From assembly GCA_019279435.1 (NCBI GenBank), contig JAAALK010000081.1, forward strand, positions 26,314,457 through 26,378,456: a DNA stretch of 64,000 bases, read 5' to 3'. How positions within the stretch are numbered: position 1 is the first letter of the stretch; every line of letters starts with the position of its first letter. The notes beneath the pieces are model-generated. The model was not told the DNA's origin, searched no databases, and saw only the letters and a program-made list of their open reading frames with translations. Source of the DNA: Zizania palustris. Lineage: Eukaryota; Streptophyta; Magnoliopsida; Poales; Poaceae. A program made the position numbers and the translations under genes. This document shows, piece after piece, positions 11,709 to 22,078 of the stretch.

Positions 11709-12903
11709 ATAGTCCGCGTGATAGGGATATGCACTTTACTAGTTTGATCTAACTTTATTTTCAGATTTTTTTCCTGCGATCCAGAACAGCTTGTTTGTCC
11801 GATGTAATTTTTATTTTAGTAAACTCTAGCAAAAAAACCTCATTTTTCATGTTTAGCCCATGTTTGGTTCCGATTTTTCAACCAGCTTTTTGGCTCGGAA
11901 CTTAGCAATTTTTCAATAATCTGCAGATTGATTCTCATAGTACAAATTTAAAAGCTGGTATAACCTAGATTTCACAGTTTCTGAGTTCAATTTTCTGCAA
12001 TCTAGATCAGTTCGTTTGTTTGTCGGATGCAATTTTTATTTTAGTAATTAAATTGTAGCGAAAATAGCTCATATTTCATGTTTGGCGTTGCCATATGAAA
12101 TCTATCTGTACATAATAGACGTTAGGTTGGGTTTATTTTGTTTATAATGTATATTAATTATATTAGATTTTGTTTGGTTTGAATATACTGATATTAGATA
12201 CCACGTAATCAGATTACAATCCAGTAACACTCTAACTAGTTTAGTATCAGATTACGTTACCATAATACATTATACTTATGAATCAAACACTATAATGTAA
12301 ACAAAATACATTATATTTGTTAACTAAACAAAATATAGTAATTTAATACATTGTTATTACTTGATACTGTAATTAATTCCATTACCATTTACGTTACCTT
12401 GAGCAAACCAAACACCACATAAAGGTTCAATATTAATCAATCATGTATAAGTGTTGAGTATATAAACACATACAAATTTAAGTTATTCCATAAATAAATT
12501 ATGATGTTAACAATCATGTAATTTCAGTGGTGGAGCTAAACCGAAAACGTAAGGGCTAAGTTTAAATGGTTCAATACACTTTGGTGATTTTTTAGTATAC
12601 TTAGATAACTTTTGTTGTTCGTCCCGATCCAAACGTAGGGGCGCATAGTACAGGGCGGCGCCGACCGCAACGGTGCAGAACAGCAGGACACGGCCGACGC
12701 CTACCGCACGGGGGTGCAGCCACGTGGGGGCCTAGCTAGAAGGGTGGCATGCTGGCAGCGGGCGAGGGGTTGAGGGCTGGTGCAATAGGGTGAGTGCGCG
12801 GGGCACGTGTGGTCGACAGGTGAATGGGAATTGCCGATTGCTACCGTTGGCGGCTTAAGGGCTGAGACTGAGCAACTATTGGGCTGAATTATCATCGGAC
12901 TAA
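11709..12903. other. Intergenic segment 3' of HAT copy 2; MITE-rich
   Basis: Holds the 3' flank shared with copies 3 and 4, part of a TTTGGTT-ended MITE (about 11865-12000), a block found downstream of copies 1, 2 and 3 (about 12165-12420, ends TTTGGTTTGA and GCAAACCAAACACC), and from about 12527 a sequence starting GTGGTGGAGCTA that looks like the end of another transposon. No gene seen. Confidence 0.55.
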
Positions 12904-13697
12904 GAGCATCTTCAAAAGACTCTCTATCTCACTGTCCAAGCTAAATTTTAGCCAACCATACTCAAAAATACACTCTAACAGACTGGCCAACCAGATGACC
13001 AAACCATCCTACTGGCCAAATTGGACTCCCTGCTGGCCAAATCTGGCCAGTCAGTTCGGCTGGCTATATGTGCGCGAGCTAGAGGAGGTGCCCTGCCAGA
13101 CGTCTAGCCCACGCCGCCATGCCACCGACGCTGCCCCACCGCCCCACCGTTGGCCATCGCTGCGGCGGCTGTGCCCATATCGATGCTGCCCCACGTGCAG
13201 GCGGCCGCGCCCAGGTCGGCGTTGCCCCACGCTCGTTTGCACTCAGGCCGGCGTCCAAGAAAACCAGAGAACAAAAGAAGAAAGGTGTTGCGTACTTGCG
13301 TCCAGCTGTCCGGGAAGAAGAAACCATAGAAAACAAGAAGAAAGGGTCGCGCCCATGAAGAAGACCAGAAAAAGAAAGAAGAAAGGGAGAAATAAAGAAA
13401 AGAAAAAGGAAATGAAGAGAAATAAAAATAAAAATAAAAGAAATATATATTTTTTTAAAAAAATATAGAATTTGAAAATTTGAAAATTTGGGGATTTCTA
13501 GGTTAAAAATTGGTATTTAAAAATGAAATTAGAATTTTAAAAATATCTTGGGATTGTAAAAGTGGAGTAGTAATTTTTTAGAGAGTTGGAAATAGAGAGT
13601 ATGTTGGAGTGTGCAAAAAGATATAGAAAGAAATCTTTTTGGAGAGTTGGCTAAATGGCTAAATGAAAAGTCAAAAATAAAGAGGCTTAAGATGCTC
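12904..13697. mobile_element. PIF/Harbinger Tourist-like element (794 bp) with GC-rich interior
   Basis: Ends GAGCATCTT...AAGATGCTC, flanked by TAA on both sides (12901-12903 and 13698-13700), which fits a 3-bp PIF/Harbinger duplication. The outer parts are AT-rich, but 13070-13330 is strongly GC-rich with proline/arginine-coding frames. This may be captured host sequence. No transposase frame was seen. Confidence 0.7.
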
Positions 13698-13907
13698 TAA
13701 CTACCGAGAAGCTATTACAAACTAATAGTAATAGGGATTCAGGTCGGCAATTGGGGGACGCGCCCCTGCCCCCTTAATTTCGGAAGTACGTAATTGAACT
13801 ATATATGATGTTTATATAAACTGATATAGTACTTGAAACGCAATTGTTACGTACGACTAACATTTTTTCAGAAGCATCACACTACGTACACCAATGACTT
13901 AAGTTAG
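13698..13907. other. Intergenic, no gene seen
   Basis: Contains GGACGCGCCCCTGCCCCC near 13756, which may be the other end of the element starting near 12527 (GTGGTGGAGCTA), with the Tourist-like element nested inside it. Confidence 0.35.
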
Positions 13908-14244
13908 GTACCGTTGTTTCATTTAATCTAAAATTTAGTTTCGTCACGTTAATATTTAGATATTATTTTGGAGTATTAAATGTAGACTATTTACAAAAAT
14001 CATTCATAATCGGTGGATTATTCGCGAGATGAATTTATTGAGTCTAAGTACGCCATGATTTGACAATGTGACGCTACAGTAAACATTTACTAATTATGGA
14101 TTAATTAGGCTTAATAAATTTGTCTCGCGAATAATCATCTGATTCTGCAATTATTTAATAATCAGTTCACGTTTAATCCTTCAAATTGATGTTTAAACAT
14201 ACGACGTGACACGGATTAAACTTTAGTCCGTAGAACAAAACACC
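13908..14244. mobile_element. MITE, AT-rich, with related truncated copy at 16870-17135
   Basis: Loose inverted ends (GGTACCGTTGTTTCATTTA and, reversed from the right, GGTGTTTTGTTCTACGGA) enclose the block GTGACGCTACAGTAAACATT and TCGCGAATAATCATCTGATT, a pattern I recognise as a common grass MITE. A left-truncated copy lies at 16870-17135 in the same intergenic position of the next repeat unit. Superfamily not assigned. Confidence 0.6.
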
Positions 14245-14476
14245 ATCGATGGAATGTCATAGTAGAACGAATTAGTATACGAGTAGAGAGAAGTGACACT
14301 CTTGCTGAAACTCTTATTCAAGTTTTTTTTTAAAAAAAAATGCTCCAATAAAAGATAGACATGCTCTTAAAACGAAAAAACACGGGAATTGAACTTCCCA
14401 AGATGAATTAATTACACTAAATAAAATATCATAATATAACATTATTAGAGTAACGAAATTTCAACAAACATTATAA

Positions 14477-14660
14477 AGGGGAAATATAATATGCAATCGT
14501 GCAATCATATGATCTGGTGCATTCAGAATCCAATCAAGATTCAACGGTTACATATAAAAAGGTAAAAAATACTATGTTTCATATGTAACTGTTGGATCTT
14601 AATTGGATTCACCAGATCGTACAATTACTTGATTGCAGATTGCACGGAATATTTCCGTAG
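14477..14660. mobile_element. Small MITE upstream of HAT copy 3
   Basis: Same hairpin element as at 10663, again flanked by TTATAA on both sides (from 14471 and 14661). It was carried along by the tandem duplication. Confidence 0.7.
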
Positions 14661-14843
14661 TTATAAAGGTTCCTTCTAGTTTATACAAAAACCTCAACAT
14701 GTGTTCGTGTATGCCCCGGAGATCGGGACATGTCGTGACGACGTGTGTAGATTACGTGAATTTATTTTGTATCTTTTGCGAAGGATCATATGATCTAGAG
14801 AATCAGATTAGATTAGCTAGCATCCAGCGCCGCGGCGATCGAT

Positions 14844-15515
14844 ATGGGGATTCTTGGCGGCGGCGCGCATGACAACGCGGTGGAGCGGCGCCGGCGGGCG
14901 TACGAGATCCTGGACGCTGTCGACGGCGACCCGACGCGCGCACGGGGCAGGGCCGTGCGGTGTTGCGAGATGGCGCGGAACTTGTTCAGGGAGGACGGCG
15001 ACATGAGGGAGGCGCGAGGATTGCTCCGCGGCGGGCTGATGCAGAGCCACGCCGACTACGGCACCATCTACCGGGGTTGGATCGCCATGGAGGTCGACTC
15101 CGGCAACGTCGACGCCGCACGGTTTCTCTTCTTGGAGTGGCACTCGCAGTGCGGCGGAAAGGACGGCGGCTTCTGGTGCAGCTACATCACGTTCGAGTCG
15201 CGGCACGGCGGCGCCCTACGCGCTCGCGCCGTCGCCGAGGCGGCCGTGGCGGCCTGCCCGGAAGACCCCGCCGTGCACGCCAAGTACGCCAAGACGGAGC
15301 TGCGGCTCGACCGCAAGGACAGCGCGTTCGCCGCGCTCGCCCGCGCTCTCGCCGTCTTCGCCGGAGACCCCGTCGCGCAGGAGTGGCTGGTGGACGAGGT
15401 GCGCGGCTACCGCGACGCGCTGCGCCGGCAGGGGTTCGCCGGGCGCCTCCGCGCGTGCTGTCGTCGCTTCGTGAGGCCGTCTCGGGCTCGGCATGGTTAC
15501 GAGCGGCTCCATTAG
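14844..15515 (+). CDS. HAT/TPR-like repeat protein, array copy 3 (223 aa)
   Basis: An intact single-exon frame with very GC-rich third codon positions, typical of grass genes. The protein is alpha-helical and built of half-TPR-like units: about residues 44-66, 76-104 (YRGWIAMEVDSGNVDAARF), 110-138 (FWCSYITFESRHGGALRARA) and 145-172 (HAKYAKTELRLDRKDSAFAA). The spaced W-Y-FE...AR pattern is that of HAT repeats, known from RNA-processing proteins such as Crooked-neck, but this protein is much shorter. No signal peptide or membrane segment. The ATG sits in CGATCGATATGGGG, conserved in copies 2 and 4. I do not recognise a named gene, and the cellular role is unknown. Confidence 0.75.
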   Translation: MGILGGGAHDNAVERRRRAYEILDAVDGDPTRARGRAVRCCEMARNLFREDGDMREARGLLRGGLMQSHADYGTIYRGWIAMEVDSGNVDAARFLFLEWHSQCGGKDGGFWCSYITFESRHGGALRARAVAEAAVAACPEDPAVHAKYAKTELRLDRKDSAFAALARALAVFAGDPVAQEWLVDEVRGYRDALRRQGFAGRLRACCRRFVRPSRARHGYERLH

Positions 15516-17374
15516 ATCGTCCGCGTGATAGGGATATGCACTTTACTAGTTCGATCTAATTTTATTTTCAGATTTTTTTTCCTGCAATCCAGAACAGCTT
15601 GTTTGTCTGATGTAATTTGTATTTTAGTAAACTCTAGCAAAAAAAACCTCATTTTTCCTGTTTAGGGTATGTTTGGTTTAGATTTTCAACCAGTTTTTGG
15701 CTCGGAACCTGGCAATTTTCAGTAATCTGCAGATTGATTCTCGTAGTACAAATTTAAAAGTTGATATAACCCAGATTTCGCAGCTTCTCAGTTCAATTTT
15801 CTGCAATCCAGATCAGTTCGTTTGTCAGATGCAATTTTTATTTTAGTAATTAAATTGTAGCGAAAATAGCTCATATTTCATGTTTGGTGTTGCCATATGA
15901 AATCTATCTGTATTTTATTTTAGTAATTAAATTGTAGCGAAAATAGCTCATATTTCATGTTTGGTGTTGCCATATGAAATCTATCTGTACATAATAGACG
16001 TTAGGTTGGGTTTATTTTAAGTGTTATCTGTTTACAATGTAAATTAATTACATTAGATTTATTTGGTTTGAATATACTGGCACGTAATCAGATTACAATC
16101 CAGTAACACTCTAACCAGTCTAGTATTAGATTACTGTACCATAATACATTATACTTATGAATCAAACGCTATAATGTAAATAAAATACATTATATTTGTT
16201 AACTAAACAAAATATAGTAATTTAATACATTGTTATTACTTGATACTTAAATTAATTCCATTACCATTTACGTTACCTTGAGCAAACCAAACACCACTTA
16301 AAGGTTCAATATTAATCAATCATGTATAAGTGTTGAGTATATAAACACATATACAAATTTAAGTTATTCCATAAATAAATTATAATGTTAAACAATCATG
16401 TAATTTTAGTGGTGGAGCTAGACCGAAAACGTAGGGGCTAACTTTAAAATGGTTCAATACACTTTGGTGATTTTTTAGTATTATTGTGAGAACGAGATCC
16501 ATTCGCTTTTTATATTGCTTGAACTTGAATGGTAAGCGAGCAGTGTTTTTTATTCATTTTAGTGTAATTTAAAAATATATAATTTTAATATAAACATTAT
16601 AAAATTTCATGATTAAAATGATTTACATGTAAAATTACATATTAATAATGTAACTAAACATCGTAAACTACCAAGATATAAATCCACAGTTTTTCCAACC
16701 AAATTGCTTCTTAGTTTTTCTATAACTCATAGCTCACAGTAGTTTTTTCACGGCTCAAAACAACTTTTTCAGAATATACAGCTCAACCAAACACACCCTA
16801 CCATTGTCATATATTCAATATATGAAATTATCTATATACTAAAGTTCCATTAAGCACGTACAAGTGTTGAGTTTATAAACCCATTCATAATCGGTGGATT
16901 ATTCGCGAGATGAATCTAATGAGTCTAAGTACGTCATGATTTGACAATGTGACGCTACAGTAAACATTTATTAATTATGGATTAATTAGGCTTAATAAAT
17001 TTGTCTTGCGAATAATCATCTGATTCTACAATTATTTTAATAATCAGTTCATGTTTAATCCTTCAAATTGATGTCTAAACATACGACGTGACACAGATTA
17101 AACTTTAGTCCGTAAAACCAAACACCATCGATGGCATGTCATATTAGAACGATGTGGAAACCGTGTGTTTGTAGTATATGAGTAGCGAGAAGTGACACTC
17201 TTGCTAAAACTCTTATTCAAGTTTTTTTTTTAAAAAAAATGCTCCAAATAAAAGATAGACATGCTCTTAAAACGAAAAAAAAACACGGAAACTTCCCATG
17301 ATGAATTAATTACACTAAATAAAATATCATAATATAACATTATTAGAGTAACGAAATTTCAACAAACATTATAA
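15516..17374. other. Intergenic between HAT copies 3 and 4; MITE remnants
   Basis: Repeats the 3' flank of copy 2, including a short internal duplication (TAGCGAAAATAGCTCATATT occurs near 15858 and 15936). Then come a partial TTTGGTT-ended MITE (about 16480-16800), a truncated copy of the 13908 MITE (16870-17135) and the upstream flank of copy 4. No gene seen. Confidence 0.6.
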
Positions 17375-17544
17375 GGGGAAATATCTTGTGCAATCATGCG
17401 ATCTGGTGCATTCAGAATCCAATCAAGATCCAACGGTTACATATGAAAAAGGTAAAAAAAAATACTAAGTTTCATATATAACCGTTAGATCTTTATTGGA
17501 TGCACCAGATCACACGATTGCAGATTGAATGAGATATTTCCCAA
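17375..17544. mobile_element. Small MITE upstream of HAT copy 4
   Basis: Third copy of the hairpin element, bounded by TTATAA at 17369-17374 and 17545-17550. It is somewhat shorter than the other two. Confidence 0.7.
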
Positions 17545-17760
17545 TTATAATGGTTCCTTCTAGTTTATACAAAAACCTCAACATGTCTTCGTGAATTTAT
17601 TTTGTATCTTTTGCGAAGGATCATATGATCTAGAGAATCAGATTAGATTGCTGCAGCGCCAATAAATGGCAGCCGCTTCGGCCGAAAATATATCGCAAAT
17701 CGCATTCGACAATCGAGCTTGTGACCTAGCTAGAAAGCATCCAGCGCCGCGGCGATCGAT

Positions 17761-18432
17761 ATGGGGATTCTCGGCGGCGGCGCGCATGACAACGCGGTGG
17801 AGCGGCGCCGGCGGGCGTACGAGATCCTGGACGCTGTCGACGGCGACCCGACGCGCGCACGGGGCCGGGCCGTGCGGTGTTGCGAGATGGCGCGGAACTT
17901 GTTCAGGGAGGACGGCGACATGAGGGAGGCGCGAGGATTGCTCCGCGGCGGGCTGATGCAGAGCCACGCCGACTACGGCACCATCTACCGGGGTTGGATC
18001 GCCATGGAGGTCGACTCCGGCAACATCGACGCCGCACGGTTTCTCTTCTTGGAGTGGCGCTCGCAGTGCGGCGGAAAGGACGGCGGCTTCTGGTGCAGCT
18101 ACATCACCTTCGAGTCGCGGCACGGCGGCGCCCTACGCGCTCGCGCCGTCGCCGAGGCGGCCGTGGCGGCCTGCCCGGAAGACCCCGCCGTGCACGCCAA
18201 GTACGCCAAGACGGAGCTGCGGCTCGACCGCAAGGACAGCGCGTTCGCCGCGCTCGCCCGCGCTCTCGCCGTCTTCGCCGGAGACCCCGTCGCGCAGGAG
18301 TGGCTGGTGGACGAGGTGCGCGGCTACCGCGACGCGCTGCGCCGGCAGGGGTTCGCCGGGCGCCTCCGCGCGTGCTGTCGTCGCTTCGTGAGGCCGTCTC
18401 GGGCTCGGCATGGATACGAGCGGCTCCATTAG
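17761..18432 (+). CDS. HAT/TPR-like repeat protein, array copy 4 (223 aa)
   Basis: Intact frame differing from copy 3 by very few residues: valine to isoleucine at residue 89 and histidine to arginine at 100. The near identity of a 672-bp coding region points to recent duplication or gene conversion. Its 5' flank keeps about 70 bp (GGCCGAAAATATATCGCAAA) that copies 2 and 3 lack but copy 1 has, so copies 1 and 4 preserve the older promoter-proximal form. An upstream ATG at 17666 is in another frame and is not the start. Function unknown, as for copy 3. Confidence 0.75.
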   Translation: MGILGGGAHDNAVERRRRAYEILDAVDGDPTRARGRAVRCCEMARNLFREDGDMREARGLLRGGLMQSHADYGTIYRGWIAMEVDSGNIDAARFLFLEWRSQCGGKDGGFWCSYITFESRHGGALRARAVAEAAVAACPEDPAVHAKYAKTELRLDRKDSAFAALARALAVFAGDPVAQEWLVDEVRGYRDALRRQGFAGRLRACCRRFVRPSRARHGYERLH

Positions 18433-18580
18433 ATAGTCCGCGTGATAGGGATATGCACTTTACTAGTTTGATCTAACTTTATTTTCAGATTTTTTTCCTG
18501 CGATCCAGAACAGCTGTTTGTCCGATGTAATTTTTATTTTAGTAAACTCTAGCAAAAAAAAACCTCATTTTTCATGTTTA

Positions 18581-19027
18581 GGGCATGTTTGGTTCCGATT
18601 TTTCAACCATCTTTTTGGCTCGGAACCTAGCAATTTTTCAGTTCTCGTAGTACAAATTTAAAAGCTGATATAACCTAGATTTCATAGTTTCTCAGTTCAA
18701 CTTTAAATGAATATTAACTAGCATGCTATTAAAACTTACCGGTTCATGTAAAATTTGAAAAAGAGAAATTTTAGTAAAATATATTATTTTAGTGTAATTT
18801 AAAACTATATAATTTTAATATAAACATTATAAAATTTCATGATTAAAATGATGTACATGTAAAATTACATATTACTAATATAATTAAACATCGTAAACTA
18901 CCAAAATATAAATCCGCAGTTATTCCAACCAAACTGCTTCTTTGCTTTTCAACAACTCACAGATTACATTAGTTTTTTCACGGCTTATGACAACTTTTTG
19001 AAAATATACAGCTCAACCAAACACACC
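18581..19027. mobile_element. MITE with TGTTTGGTT ends, 3' of HAT copy 4
   Basis: Inverted ends GGGCATGTTTGGTT and AACCAAACACACC. AT-rich interior includes AAACATTATAAAATTTCATG. Related sequences lie at 16480-16800 and, in opposite orientation, 39829-40245. Probably non-autonomous; the target duplication is unclear. Confidence 0.6.
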
Positions 19028-19059
19028 ATAATTGTTGTCATATATAATTAATTAACAAT

Positions 19060-19230
19060 CACATATATAATTAATAACATTATTACAGTAACGAAATTAA
19101 GCAGACATCAAGCAAGAACCTTGGTATAGATATGACCCTGTGATTGGGACATGCATGTTGTGACGTGTGTAGATGGCGGAATTTTATTTTGTATGTTGGG
19201 AAGTACTATATCATATGAGATCAGTAGATG
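19060..19230 (+). other. Relic of a fifth HAT-array 5' flank, gene missing
   Basis: ATTATTACAGTAACGAAATT, GATTGGGACATG...TGTGACGTGTGTAGAT, TTTATTTTGTATGTTGGGAA and ATATCATATGAGATCAG follow each other in the same order as the block just upstream of copies 2 and 3, at reduced similarity and without the small MITE. No HAT reading frame follows; the 3' end of GH3 does. Confidence 0.6.
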
Positions 19231-19245
19231 CAGCTAGCTAGCTAG

Positions 19246-21386
19246 CTAGCTGTTTGATTCATCGTCGTAGGCCGTGCTGAAGAAGACCTTGACGGTGTTG
19301 CCGGAAAGGAGCTGGAGGACGTCGGCGTTGGACCGCGGGATGCAGCGGGGAAGCTTGAACTGGCTCATCGACGTGCCGCCGGCGACGCTGCGGTGGAGCA
19401 CGCTCTGGAAGGAGCCGCGCCGCAGCACCCGCAGCTCCAGTGGCCCGATGGCGCGCGTCTTCCTGGACACCACGTAGCCGACGTCGGTGGCGGCGAAGGA
19501 CCTGTCCAGCTCGTCACAGCAGCGCTGCAGCACGGCGTCGGCGGCGGCGTCGCCGCCGCTGAGCTCCCAGAAGAGGACGTAGTGGCCAGGGTCCGAGGAC
19601 CTGTCGGCGTGGCTGGTGTAGTCGGCGACCTCGAGCTGCGTCGACGCCTCCGTCAGGATCTTGGCCGCGCTTTCCACGGCGAGCTGCAGGTCCTGCTCGC
19701 TGTTCTTGTCGATGCTGATGGAGAGGATGAGGCTCTTCCGGCAGACGAACTTGAGCTTCGGTGTGCAGTTGTGGAACCCGGCCACCTCCACCACGTCTCC
19801 CATCCTGTACCGATACAATCCTGCATGCCATGTTTACCAAATTTTGTTGAATCATTCATTCATTTGGAGGAATTTTGTAGAAATTTAAAATTTCACTCCA
19901 ATACATTCAAGCTAGTGCACACACTGGATGTACGTACGTACCTGTGAAGGTGGTCATGACAACCTCGTACTGCTTGCCGACGACGACGTCCGTCAGGGCA
20001 ACGGGCTCGTCCTCGTCGTCGTAGCACGAGCCGGCAGTGTCGTCGGCTGCGCAGCCGAGGCTGAGAGGGATGAACTCGAAGTAGGCGGCGTCGGGCAGGA
20101 CGGTGAAGGTGACGGACTCCGGGGGCAACTCGTGCTCGATGTTGATGCCGATGATCCCCTCCGACGCGGCGTAACCTCCAGAGACAAGCGGCAGGTCGTC
20201 GCCGGCGTAGTGACGCAGCTTCTTGACGTAGTGCTCCATGGAGCCCGTCATGATGGCGTGCACGTACTTGGCGTTGGACCACAGCGCCGGGATCACCCCG
20301 TGCCAGCTGCTTCCGCTCAGGCCGGCGCATCTGCCTCCATCGCGTCGGCGAGCGCGGGGTTCGGCCCGGCGAGGAGGGTCGACACGGCTTGCCGGACGGC
20401 CGGCGTGGTGACACGCGCCGTCGACGGTGTGCCGTGGCGGATATCGGCGCACAGCTCTGGCCACACGTGCTCCAGCGTCTGGAGCACGACGACGAGGCTG
20501 TGCGCGAACGCGGCGGACACGAGCTGGACCTCGTCGGCGAAGTGCAGGCCGCAGAGCAGGTGGCAGTAGAGCGCCTCCTCGAAGTCCGGCGAGAAGAGCA
20601 CCTCGCGGGGGCTAGAGTTCTGCAGCCGCGTGTCGTGCGTGGTCGTCCTGAACTCCTCGCTGCGGAACAGGTTGGTCGTCAGCGTCGTCGCCGTGAGCCC
20701 GCCCTTGGTCGTATCCTGTCGACTGCTGTACATGAACTGAAGCGCCTTCTTGCCGTCCTCCACAGGGAAGGCCCTGCACGCGGCCGGAGATGATTATCAC
20801 TTAACGAGCACGATCTCGCCGGCCATGGCCGGCCGGTTGGCGGTTAGACGACGCACCTGTTCCTGAATGCGCAGGTGGTTTGGAAACCCCGTATCACCGT
20901 TTTGAGGAGCTCGTCGTTGAACAGCAAGTACTTGCGCTTCCCCTGCGTCGTGCCGGTGCTGCAAACACGGAGGCGCCATGACCAGTCACAGTCCGTGTCA
21001 GTCGTGAGTCGTGACTAGTGAGCTTGAGCTAGCTGACCGAGCCAGCGGCAGCTAGCCATGAGAGAAGAGGACCAAAAAGCAAACCTTTGGGAGATGGCGG
21101 TGACGGGCTTGGCGGTGATGACGGGGAAGGTGTCGCCGTCGGCGATGCGCTGGATGTACGGCTCGAGGTCGGCGTGCGAGGCGATCGGCACGCAGGCACG
21201 GAAGCTGTCGGGGTCGGTGCGGCCGGCGAGGCCCAGCTTCCGGAGGTACTCCACTCCAGCGTTCTCGTCGAGGATGCGCCGCAGCGTCTCCCGCTGCACG
21301 CCGGCCGCGTCGCGCGTCACCCTCTCGAACCTGGCGATCACCTCCACATCCTCGCAGCTCATCACCACGCCCTTCTTCTCCGACAT
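19246..21386 (-). CDS. GH3.12: JAR1-type GH3 acyl acid-amido synthetase, four exons, one frame break
   Basis: Exons by GT-AG sites and phase: 21386-21085, 20958-20857, 20773-19942, 19820-19246. The enzyme joins amino acids to acyl-adenylated hormones; JAR1-type (group I) GH3s make jasmonoyl-isoleucine in the cytosol. Visible motifs are the adenylate loop STGTTQGKRK at the exon 1/2 join, YAASEGIIG, the LYRYRMGDVV block opening exon 4, and the JAR-like end QFKLPRC...KVFFSTAYDD. The start is MSEKKG, where similarity begins; upstream in-frame codons look non-coding. The exons sum to 1811 nt, one short of 604 codons. The frame changes near 20330, codon ~282, between DAMEA and CAGLSG. Without that base the protein stops early. 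The paralogue name rests on remembered rice synteny; the family is certain. Confidence 0.85.
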
Positions 21387-21536
21387 CTCGCAAGAACGAA
21401 CCTGCTGGCTGCTGCTACGTACCTCCGACGACCCAATCCCCCCCGCAATGAATCCGCAAGAGCAAAAACCCGCCGGAATCGTGTCAACTGATTGCCGTCG
21501 TTGAGGTGTGGGGAGATTGGAAGGCGGAATGCATGC

Positions 21537-21546
21537 ATATATATAC
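21537..21546 (-). promoter_or_regulatory. Possible TATA box of GH3
   Basis: The minus strand reads GTATATATAT about 150 bp upstream of the GH3 start codon. It is the only clear TATA-like word close upstream. The position is plausible for a plant core promoter, but it is unproven. Confidence 0.4.
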
Positions 21547-21802
21547 GGATAACTATGAATCAACGCAAAAAGAAATATGAAACAAAGGTAGGACAGCCGA
21601 AAATCTCCTCGTGCTGCGAGCACAAGATGATTAAGAATTTTTTTCCTGAAACCAACGGCTGGATAGTCTGTTTCAGTGGATTGACTGATAGTCAAAAAAA
21701 ACTTTACCTAATACAGTCTTGTTTTTTCCTCAGATAGCACTTTGCATCTTTGACTATGAGCAGAGAATTAGGCTGCTCGCCTAAAGCGAGGAAACCAGAG
21801 AA

Positions 21803-22078
21803 GAATTTTTTAAAAAATAATATTATTTTTAAAAAAAATTCAAATCTGTAAGCGGATTTCAAAAATTTGCAAAACTAACAGGCGGTCGGCACTTGAAGTG
21901 CCGACTGGATGCCACATCAGCTCCAGTCGGCACTTCAAGTGTCGACTGGTGCTGACATGGCGTAGTCGGCAGCAGTCGGCATTTGAAGTTAAAATGCCGA
22001 CCGTATGTTACTTTTAGAATTTTTTGAACTTGACATACATATTTGATTTTTTTAAAAAATATTATTTCAAAAAAAAAC
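21803..22078. mobile_element. Foldback MITE with GTCGGCACTT palindromes, copy A
   Basis: Outer arms are AT-rich (TTTTTTAAAAAATAATATTATTT and complement). The core repeats the word CGGCACTTGAAGTGCCG, itself a near-perfect palindrome (arms GTCGGCACTT and AAGTGCCGAC at 21885-21905 around one base), with CCAGTCGGCACTTCAAGTG nearby. Two relatives lie at 38962 and 40684. This copy begins about 420 bp upstream of the GH3 start. Confidence 0.7.

Noticed and set aside
17666..17923. Alternative upstream start for HAT copy 4
   Set aside because: This ATG is in a different frame from the conserved protein and is absent from copies 2 and 3.
21387..21695. N-terminal extension of GH3 (open frame to 21695)
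   Set aside because: The extension shows no GH3 similarity, includes the putative TATA region and has non-coding composition; family similarity starts at MSEKKG.
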